From DATKEJ01 sp963768715 (GTDB taxonomy: Bacteria > Bacteroidota > Rhodothermia > Rhodothermales > DATKEJ01): a DNA stretch of 64,000 nt. The stretch lies in contig CAVYJC010000003.1 of NCBI GenBank assembly GCA_963768715.1, positions 1-64,000 on the forward strand. The letters run 5' to 3'. Below are positions 55,799-64,000 of this stretch, one piece after another. Numbering within the stretch: the first letter of the stretch is position 1; every line of letters begins with the position of its first letter. The notes under the pieces are model-generated. The model did not search any database, was not told the DNA's origin, and saw only the letters and a program-made list of their open reading frames with translations. The position numbers were made by a program, and so were the translations under genes.

Positions 55799-58700
55799 TC
55801 ATCGCTTCTTCGCGGCCATCCCAAACTTAATCACCCGCTCTCCCACGCCCGGCACATCAACATGCACCAGATACATCGCTGACGCAATGTGGCGACCGTC
55901 GCCGTTCGTCAAATCCCATTCGAGGCCGGTCGTCGCGGGCGTCTTCTCCAGTTGCGTGATCAGAGTACCCGCCAGGGTGTAGATCCGGATCGTGGCGACG
56001 TCGGGGAGGTTCGTGAAGCGGACCACGTCGCGCGTGGTCGTGATCTCGTAGTCGGAGGCGCCCTTGTAAGGATTCGGCACGATGCCGATCAGATCCAGTG
56101 CGGCTTGGGCGGTCGGAAGGTCGTTCGTCTTGGGCGCATAGCCTTCCGTATGGATGAAGAACTTGTCGCCGGGCAGGTTGGGTTTGGTCGTGAGGAAGCG
56201 GATCACGTTGCCGACGGGGATGAACTCAGGGCGGTAGTTCCGCGACGTCGGATCCATCGCCCAGATCAGTCGCTGGAGCGGACGGCCTCGACCGAAGTCG
56301 ATAACCTCCGCGGCAGCATCGGTCGCGGGGTGCGTTGGGCACCCGTTGGGATCCCCTTCTACGAGCGGCTTCGCCGCCGCTTCCCAATCTGCGTACGTCG
56401 TCTTTGGGTAGTAGGCGTAGATCTGGTCAGTCATCTGCCATCCCAGTCCGAACGGGTCGTCCTCCTCGCCGAAGCCAAAGAGACACTCACCGCCGCCGTC
56501 CGAGAACAAAATGGGAATCATCTGGACGTCGTCCGATGGGTCGTTCACGCCGAAAGGTCCGGTCGGACCGATGTCCCAGACTTCAGCCGGCACCCAGATG
56601 ATGTTGCCACTCGTGAAGTTGAAGTAACCGTACGATCCTTTCTCAGTCGCGCGAATCTCGTAGTCGTTCGGCGCAAAAGCGCCGATACTGGCTTCAGGAC
56701 CTGCTCCTGAATGGTACATGATCCAGTCAGCGGCGCCGTTGTAGGATGCGTAGACCCAGTTGCCGCCGACTTCGGCACAGCCGAACGTCGAAACGGCGCC
56801 CGGGTCGCACGCATCCGGATGGATGCCGTCACCACCCTTCACCTGGATGAAAGCCCACGACTGGGTGCCGTCGATGTCGACCGGTCCGGGCGTCGGTTCG
56901 GAGAACGACAACGATAAACCATCGACCTGCACGACGCTTTCCGCCATTGGCAGGATGCGACTCAACTCCGCCTCGGCAGCCAAACCGTCGAAAACGAGTT
57001 CCCCGCTCGTTTCGTCCGTGACCGAGTACGCCACCGCCTGGAACTGATGTGCATCTGCCGGCTCGATTTGACTCGGCATCATGTCGACGCGGTAGGTGTG
57101 TCCGGTCACCGCAAGCGGATCGATGACTTCGGCTGTTAGCATGCCCCGTCCCAATCCTTCGTGCGTCACGCCACCGTTCTCCAGCGTTAGCACGGATCCC
57201 GTCAAGGTGTCGCTGACGAGCGTTCCGCCTCGGCGCGCGACGGGCCGCGAGGGCTCGACGGACACCCGCGCGACGGGGCTCTTCAAAACTTTCGGGCTTG
57301 ATTCGGGACCGTACGCGTAGGCCTGGACCCCAAAATAATAGGTCGTATAGTTGGTCAGGTCACGCAGCGTCAAGCTGTGCTCGATACCCGAGTCGGTTCC
57401 GTCGGCCACCATCCCGATGATCTCCGTGCCGGTCTGATCGTCGATCGCCGTCGCGTCGAAGATGCGGCGGACGCCGTTGGCGCGGTCGAAGGTCGCGACG
57501 CGCTCTCCGACGGTGTCGACTGCGAAGCGAACCGGTACACCTCGTATCCTTCCAGCGTGTACGTCGTGTCTTCAGCCTGGCCGTGCACCAGGAATGGATC
57601 GCGGACGTCGTAGGCGTCGAGAAAGTTGTTCGAACCCGGATCGTTCTCCCATTTCAGAATCACGGTGCCGTCCAATGACGTCGCCGTGACTCTCGGCGGA
57701 TCGGGCGGAGCGGGAGGCTGAAACCTGGCGTTGAAGGCATTCTGGACGTAGGCCGCGTCCTTTTTGAGGAGATGAACCGAATCCAGCCTGATCGCGGCCC
57801 TGGGAGAAGACGATGGCGTACGTGATCTGCTCCGTCTGACCCGGCACGAGCCTGAATGGACCTGTTGAACTCAAACCCCAACGATCGGACGGTGTGTTGC
57901 GGTATCCTGCATTATCGAAATTCTCTTCGCTCCAGAACTCCGGAGGGTCACCGGAAAACATGAAGTGCGTTCGCGTATCGGAGAAGCCGCGGCCGCTTCC
58001 GCCGTAGGTGATCGGCTCGTCATCAAGCCAGAAACCACGAAGATACCTGTAGGCATCTACGCCACCACGGTTCAGAGCGCCCTGAACCGTGGAATCATCG
58101 CTATAGTAGACGAAGTTTGTCATCCCGCGCCGCTCGCCCGGCTCGTCGATTTCGCCGTCGTGGTCATTGTCGATCCCATCCCGCGGGGCGATCGGACCCT
58201 GCACGTATTGGATGGCCACGGCCGGAGGCCGGTCGCCGTACCCGTCCGACCCTTCGTCGAAATCGTCTCCGTTGTAGACGAACGACAGCCCGAGCGTCGA
58301 GTCCGAACCGACGTAGTCGTCCGTTGCGTTTCCCAGATCGGGGTCCACACCAGGTGCCGAAGAAGATGCTCTCGATATCCGTCGGTCCTCTATTGGTCAA
58401 CTCATACTGATAGAACGTCGTGTTCTGTAGTCGACGGGGATAGCTGAAGGCGTACGCCGTCACCCGCACGTCGATCTGCATGGGAGGCGCTTCGCTCCAT
58501 TGATGCTCGTTCCCCATGTCGTTCATGATCCACCAGACGGTCTGATCGCCTTTGATCGCGGGCCGGTCGCCGCCGGCGAGATTATAATTGTCCGGATTTC
58601 CGTCGCCGTCGACGACAGGCGCGCCCAGGTCGAAAGGCCAGTCCCGCAAGTCGTCCGTCATTGTACCCGTCTGATCGTACGCTTCGACCTCCGAACGACG

Positions 58701-59087
58701 GACAGAGTACATCCTGTCGTACACGCTGCAGTCGAGCGGTGGATTGCCTTTTCGGTCTAGCGGTCCCGGCCAGAATTCCCAGGGACCATAATCGGAGCCT
58801 GCCATGTGCAGCTCGCCGTCGATCAAGCCTCCGATCCAGATTTGGTGGTTGTAGATGGCGTTCGCGGGCGTGGATTTGGGGACGTTATACATTGGGCCGG
58901 AGGCCTTCCAGAAGAGGCCGCCGTTGTTGTAGAGTCGCGCGCGGACGTTGTTGGCGTCGAGGATGGCGGAGGCGGTTGATGCATCGCAGTCGCCGACGGA
59001 CTGTGATGCGCCTGGCGTTGCGACGGCGACTGTCATCGCGAGGCCGATCGTCGCTCTAGTCAGTTGGAGATGCAAACGCGGTTCCAT
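55799..59087 (-). pseudogene. Large secreted protein, tandem copy C (three frameshifts)
   Basis: Signal peptide MEPRLHLQLTRATIGLAMTVAVATPGASQ, then ARLYNNGGLFWKASGPMYNVPKSTPANAIYNHQIWIGGLIDGELHMAGSDYG-type sequence, a fibronectin-like region (LRDLTNYTTYYFGVQAYAYGPESSP) and a C-terminal fold (IVPNPYKGASDYEI, VRFTNLPDVATIRIYTLAGTL, ERVIKFGMAAKKR) like FlgD/T9SS-associated tails. Compared with copy B the frame breaks by an extra base near 58350, an extra base near 57795 and a missing base near 57525. Rejoined length about 1090 residues. Either a decaying paralogue or assembly error. Function unknown; probably surface-exposed. Confidence 0.7.
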
Positions 59088-59099
59088 CTCGCCGTCTCC

Positions 59100-59850
59100 G
59101 TTCTTAGTTCTTCGTTCTTGGTTCTTCGTCGGGGCCGCTGTGCGAGCCGTTCGAGGTTCGAGGTTCGGCGTGCGAGGTGCGGCTCGCTTCGCTCGCTCGT
59201 CCGGTACTTGGTGCTTGGTGCTTGGTACTTGGTACTTGGTACTTGGTCGCGCTCCCCACCGTTGGGCTCATGAATTAGCAATCAGCAATTATCAATTAGC
59301 AATTCCATTCCTCGTTCATCATCCATCATTCATCATTTCACTCCCTGGATTCCCGCCCCCAGCTTCCGCGAAACCGTTGAAACGGTTCCTGATCCATAGA
59401 CCATCGCCCATCCCCGGGATGAATCCCGGGGCTACGGGTAGCCGCGGCTGCGCCGCGTCGTCGCGTGCAACGCACGCTCCGTTTCGGGCTCGCTGCGCGA
59501 GCCGTTCCGCACTCCAGGTCCCGTGTTCCGCTTTCCGGTCCCGGGCTCCATGTTCGCAGTCGAGGCACAATTCGACGTCTCGGATAAGCAATTAGCAATT
59601 ATCAATTAGCAATTAGCAATTCCATTCCTCGTTCATCATCCACCATTCATCATTTCACTCCCTGGATTCCCGTCCCCAGCTTCCGCGAAACCGTTGAAAC
59701 GGTTCCTGATCCATAGACCATCGCCCATCCCCGGGATGAATCCCGGGGCTACGAGTAGCCGCGGCTGCGCCGCGCCGTCGCGTGCAAAGCACGCTCAACT
59801 CGCGGTGGGTCATCATTTTGCGTTTTGAATTCTGAATTTTGAATTCTCTC
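59100..59850. repeat. Composite spacer S2, sister of S1
   Basis: Nearly identical to S1 in order and length. Differences are mostly single bases inside heptads (first words GTTCTTA, GTTCTTC, GTTCTTG, GTTCTTC), one ATTATCA for ATTAGCA, and a 9-nt duplication at GCTCGCTTCGCTCG. Confidence 0.9.
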
Positions 59851-62800
59851 TCATCGCTTCTTCGCGGCCATCCCAAATTTAATCACCCTCTCCCCGACCC
59901 CCGGGACCTCCACGTACACCAGATACATCGCTGACGCAATGTGGCGGCCGTCGCCGTTCGTCAGGTCCCATTCGAGGCCGCTCGTCGCGGGCGTCTTCTC
60001 CAGTTGCGTGATCAGGGTACCCGCCAGGGTGAAGATCCGGATCGTGGCGAAGTCGGGCAGGTTTGTGAAGCGGACCACGTCGCGGGTGGTCGTGATCTCG
60101 TAGTCGGAGGCGCCCTTGTAGGGATTCGGCACAATGCCGATCAAATCCAGCGCGGCTTTGGCCGTAGGGAGGTCGTGCGTCTTCGGTGCGTAAGCCTCGG
60201 TATGGATGAAGAACTTGTCACCGGGCAGGTTGGGCTTGGTCGTCAGGAAGCGGATCACGTTGCCGACGGGGATGAACTCGGGGCGGTAGTTGGGTGACGT
60301 TGGATCCATCATCCAGATCAAACGCTGGAGCGGCCGGCCTCGACCGAAGTCGATAACCTCCGCGGCAGCATCGGTCGCGGGGTGCGTTGGGCACCCGTTG
60401 GGATCCCCTTCTACGAGCGGCTTCGCCGCCGCTTCCCAATCTGCGTACGTCGTCTTTGGGTAGTAGGCGTAGATCTGGTCAGTCATCTGCCATCCCAGTC
60501 CGAACGGGTCGTCTCCTTCGCCGAAACCGAACAAGCATTCCCCACCGCCGTCCGAGAACAAAATGGGAATCATCTGGACGTCGTCCGATGGGTCGTTCAC
60601 GCCGAAAGGTCCGGTCGGACCGATGTCCCAGACTTCAGCCGGCACCCAGATGGTGTTCCCACTAGAGAAGTTGAAGTACCCGTAGGATCCTGCTTCTCGT
60701 CGCACGAATCTCGAAGTCGTTCGGTGCATACGCACCGATACTGGCTTCAGGACCTGCTCCTGAATGGTACATGATCCAGTCAGCGGCGCCGTTGTAGGAA
60801 CCGTAGACCCAGTTGCCGCCGACCTCGGCGCAGCCGAACGTCGAAACGGCGCCGGCCTCGCAGGCATCGCCGCTGATGCCGTCACCACCTTGCACCTGGA
60901 CGAAGGCCCAGGCTTCTGTCGGCGGATCCGCATCAAGCGGACCCGGATCCGGCTCCGAGGGCGACAATGAGAGGCCGTCAAACTGCACCACGTTTTCCGT
61001 CATGGGAAGGACGTGATTCAGCTCGGCCTCCGCTACCAATCCGTCAAACTTGATTTCGCCGGTCTCCTCGTCGGTGACCGTGTATGCCACGGGCCGATAC
61101 GGGCGAGACGGGACGGGTTCGAGTCCACTCGGCAGCATGTCCACGCGGTAAGTGTGGCCCGTAACCGCAAGCGGATCAACGATTTGGGTAGTGAGAGCAC
61201 CTCCGCCCTTTCCCTGACGCGTCACGCCGCCATTTTGTTCGGTGAGCACTGTCCCTGTCAGGCTGTCGGCAACAAGCGTACCGCCTTGCCTCGAAATCGG
61301 ACGAGACGGCTGAACGGAGACGCGAGCAATCGGGCTCTTCAGCACCTTCGGACTAGACTCGGGACCGTATGCGTAAGCCTGGACCCCAAAATAATAGGTC
61401 GTATAGTTGGTCAGGTCACGCAGCGTCAAGCTGTGCTCAATACCAGAGTCGGTGCCGTCGGCCACCATCCCCGTAATCTCCGTACCGGTCTGATCGTCGA
61501 TCGCCCTTACATCAAAAATGCGCTGGACGCCGTTGACGCGGTCGAACGTGGTGATCCGTTCGCCGACGGTGTCGGCCTCGGAGAGGTATCGGTAGACGTT
61601 ATAGCCTTCGAGCGAGTAGGTGCTGTCGATTGCCCGCCCTTTCAAAAGGAAGGGGTCCGTGACGTCGTAAGCGTCGAGGAAGTTGTTCGACCGGGGATCG
61701 TTCTCCCATTTCAGAATCACGGTGCCGTCCAATGACGTCGCCGTGACTCTTGGCGGATCGGGCGGAGTGGGAGGCAGAAATCCGGCGTTGAAGGCATTCT
61801 GGACATAGGCCGCGTCCTTCTTTAGGAGATGAACCGAGTCGAGACGGTCGCGACCCTGCGAAAAGACGATGGCATAGGTGATCTGCTCGGTCTGGCCGGG
61901 ACCCAGTCTAAACGGACCCGTCGATCCTAAGCCGCGACGATCCGAAGGCGTGTTCCTATACATTCCGGATCCGTCCGGATCGTCCTCACTCCAGAACTCC
62001 GGCGGATCACCGGAAAACATGAAATGCGTCGGCGTCTCGGAGAAACCACGACCGCTTCCTCCATACGTCATCGGCCTGTCGTCAAGCCAGAGGCCCCGTA
62101 GATAACGGTATGCATCCTCCCCGTAGTACGGGTTGCCCTGGACTGTAGAATCACTCCAATACACGAGAAAGCGCGTCATTCCACGCCGCTCGCCAGGTTC
62201 GTCGATCTGCCCATCATGGTCGTTGTCGATCCCGTCCGGCGGCGCGATCGGACCCTGGACGTATTGTATTGCTACCGCCGGAGGTCTGTCGCCGTATCCA
62301 TCCGAGCCGCCGTCGAACTGGTCGCCGTTGTAGACGAACAACAACCCGAGGGTCGAGTCGGAACCGACGTAGTCGTCACTCCCGTCGCCCAGATCCGGAT
62401 CCCACCAGGTGCCGAAGAAGATATTCTCGATTTCATTCGGGCCGCGGTTCGTCACTTCGTACTGGTAGAACGTGGTATTCTGAAGTCGACGCGGGTAATT
62501 ATAGGCGTACGCCGTCACCCGAACCTCGATCTGCATGGGAGGTGCGAGGCTCCACCCGTGCTCGTTCCCCATGTCGTTCATGATCCACCACACCGTCTGG
62601 TCACCTTTGATGGCAGGACGATCGCCGCCGGCGAGATTGTAGTTGTCCGGGTTACCGTCTCCGTCGACGACCGGAGCGCCCAGATCGTACGGCCAGTCCC
62701 GTAGATCGTCCGTCACCTCACCGTTTCGCTCGTACGTTTCAATGTCGGATCGCCGCACGGAATACATTCGGTCGTACGGGCTGCAGTCCCCAGGCGGATT

Positions 62801-63145
62801 CCCTTGTACATCGAGTGGACCGGGCCACAACTCCCACGGGCCGTAATCGGAGGCAACCATGTGCAGCTCGCCGTCGATCAAGCCGCCGATCCAAAGGCCG
62901 TGATTAAAGATGGCGTTGGCGGGCGTGGATTTGGGGACGTTGTATAGGGGACCGTCGTTGCCGTTCCAGAACAGGCCGCCGTTGTTGTAGAGGCGGGCGC
63001 GGACGTTGTTGGCATCGAGGATGACGGAGGCCTGGCCGGTTTTGCAGTCGCCGACGGACTGTGATGCGCCTGGCGTTGCGACGGCGACTGTCATCGCGAG
63101 GCCGATCGTCGCTCTAGTCAGTTGGAGATGCAAACGCGGTTTCAT
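59851..63145 (-). CDS. Large secreted protein, tandem copy B (one frameshift)
   Basis: From ATG 63145 (MKPRLHLQLTRATIGLAMTVAVATPGASQSVGDC) the frame is intact for 827 residues: NVPKSTPANAIFNHGLWIGGLIDGELHMV, RPAIKGDQTVWWIMNDMGNEH, QNTTFYQYEVTNRGPNEIENIFFGTWWDPDLGDGSDDYVGSDSTL, DHDGQIDEPGERRG and the fibronectin-like part. One extra base near 60695 then shifts the frame; the rest (GSYGYFNFSSGNTIWVPAEVWDIG to KFGMAAKKR) follows. Rejoined about 1090 residues. DxDxDG-type calcium motifs occur. Unknown function; likely extracellular, with a C-terminal Ig-like anchor or sorting module. Confidence 0.8.
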
Positions 63146-63157
63146 CTCGCCGTCTCC

Positions 63158-63553
63158 GTTCTTGGTTCTTCGTTCTTGGTTCTTCGTCGGGGCCGCTGTG
63201 CGAGCCTTTCGAGGTTCGATGTTCGGGGTGCGAGGTGCGGCTCGCTCGTCCGGTACTTGGTGCTTGGTGCTTGGTACTTGGTACTTGGTACTTGGTCGCG
63301 CTCCCCACCGTTGGGCTCATGAATTAGCAATCAGCAATTATCAATTAGCAATTCCATTTCGGGCTCGTGTCATCATTCATCACTTCAGTCATTTTGCTCC
63401 CGGTCCCGGCTCCAGGTTCGCAGTCGAGGCCAATTGACGTCCGGACAAGCAATTGCATCATCAATTACAGGCAATTCCATTCCTCGTTCATCATCCATCA
63501 TTCATCATTTCACACCGTGGCTTCCCACTCGCACACGAATGGCGGTCGCCACG
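63158..63553. repeat. Composite spacer S3, shortened sister of S1/S2
   Basis: It starts with GTTCTTG, GTTCTTC, GTTCTTG, GTTCTTC and the same GTTCGAT, GTACTTG and ATTAGCA arrays, but has lost most of the hairpin block. Its later ATTAGCA array is degraded to irregular text. Confidence 0.8.
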
Positions 63554-64000
63554 TCAGTACAGGCTCAATTGAATCCTCTTCTTCACCAATCCGAACTTGA
63601 TCACCTTGCTGCCGACGCCCGGGACGTCGACGTGCACGAGGTACATTCCTGAGCCCATCGGCAGGCGGTTGTCGGTGAGGAGGTCCCAGTCGAGGGAGGT
63701 TTCGGGGCCGGACTTGATGAGCGTCCGCACCAGCGTACCCGCCAGGGTAAAGACGCGAATCGTCGCCTTCTCCGGCAGGTTGGTAAAGCGGGCGACGTCG
63801 GACAAGTTCGTCAACTCGTAGTCCGACGCCCCCTTGTACGGATTCGGGACGATCGCGATCTGCTCGAGCGCGTCCCGTGCGACCTCCGTAACATTCGTTT
63901 CCACGGCGTAGCCGGACGTGTTCACAGCGAACACATCGCCCGGCATATTCGGCTTGGTGGTAAAAAATCGGATGACGTTCCCGACCGGGATCATCGACTC
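63554..64000 (-). CDS. Large secreted protein, third tandem copy (only C-terminus in window)
   Basis: The frame runs off the right edge, so the 5' end is outside. The visible part matches the ends of copies B and C: IPVGNVIRFFTTKPNMPGDVF, IVPNPYKGASDYELTNLSDVARFTNLPEKATIRVFTLAGTLV, GSGMYLVHVDVPGVGSKVIKFGLVKKR. It is more diverged than B is from C, so the tandem family has at least two ages of duplication. Confidence 0.85.
   Translation of the reverse strand, partial: ESMIPVGNVIRFFTTKPNMPGDVFAVNTSGYAVETNVTEVARDALEQIAIVPNPYKGASDYELTNLSDVARFTNLPEKATIRVFTLAGTLVRTLIKSGPETSLDWDLLTDNRLPMGSGMYLVHVDVPGVGSKVIKFGLVKKRIQLSLY

Overview
The window looks like chromosomal DNA from a GC-rich Gram-negative bacterium of the Bacteroidota/Rhodothermota (FCB) type. 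Evidence: four TonB-linked genes with carboxypeptidase-like N-terminal repeats, a C-terminal type IX (T9SS) sorting domain at 4810, dockerin-tailed secreted proteins, a SusB-like GH97 enzyme and partner lipoproteins. The genus cannot be told from sequence alone. No phage, insertion sequence, CRISPR or plasmid gene was seen.

Layout. 1-4.7 kb: two copies of a small Cys-motif protein flank a DUF1638 protein, a metal-type TonB receptor and a His-rich membrane protein. 4.8-9.9 kb: a secreted BNR-repeat protein, a PD-(D/E)XK-like protein, TspO and a haem-binding-domain protein. 10-10.5 kb: tRNA-Arg(TCG) and a broken second copy carrying a 41-nt insert. 10.7-17 kb: a secreted protein, a YfbK-type VWA protein, a frameshifted epimerase and a multihaem cytochrome with a dockerin tail. 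17.3-21.5 kb: riboflavin operon (FMN riboswitch, terminator, ribD, ribE, ribBA, ribH). 21.5-33.5 kb, minus strand: copper/silver defence (CopB ATPase with a His-rich leader, DUF411, CusA, CusB, TolC-like CusC, a Cys/His/Met-rich protein, a TlpA thioredoxin and a DUF2231 protein). 33.7-41.8 kb: an EamA-monooxygenase fusion behind an Lrp regulator, a TonB receptor with two lipoproteins, and GH97. 42.5-48.1 kb: acidic protein, deoxyhypusine-synthase-like protein, speA, aguB and aguA, i.e. arginine to agmatine to N-carbamoylputrescine to putrescine. 48.2-64 kb: coiled-coil protein, beta-helix/dockerin protein, another TonB receptor and a tandem family of large secreted proteins running off the window.

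The most unusual property is in the spacers. Nearly every intergenic region carries short arrays of degenerate 7-nt words (sometimes 8 or 9 nt). Read on the proper strand, most words begin with GT or AT: GTTCGAC, GTACTTG, GTCATTA, GTTCCAG, GTGCGTG, GTCCGAT, ATTGCTA, ATTAATG, ATTTTGA and others. Different words are joined in one 7-nt register, lie flush against gene ends, sometimes supply start or stop codons, and in one case sit inside ribD. They are mixed with several families of REP-like palindromes, including a 52-nt tandem palindrome array at 21.5-21.9 kb. The closest known analogue is the heptanucleotide STRR repeats of heterocystous cyanobacteria; a diversified multi-word version like this is not something I recognise.

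About sixteen single-base frameshifts split otherwise well-conserved genes. I treat these as genuine decay or assembly error, undecided, and give the whole-gene extents. All calls are from reading the sequence; no database search was run.
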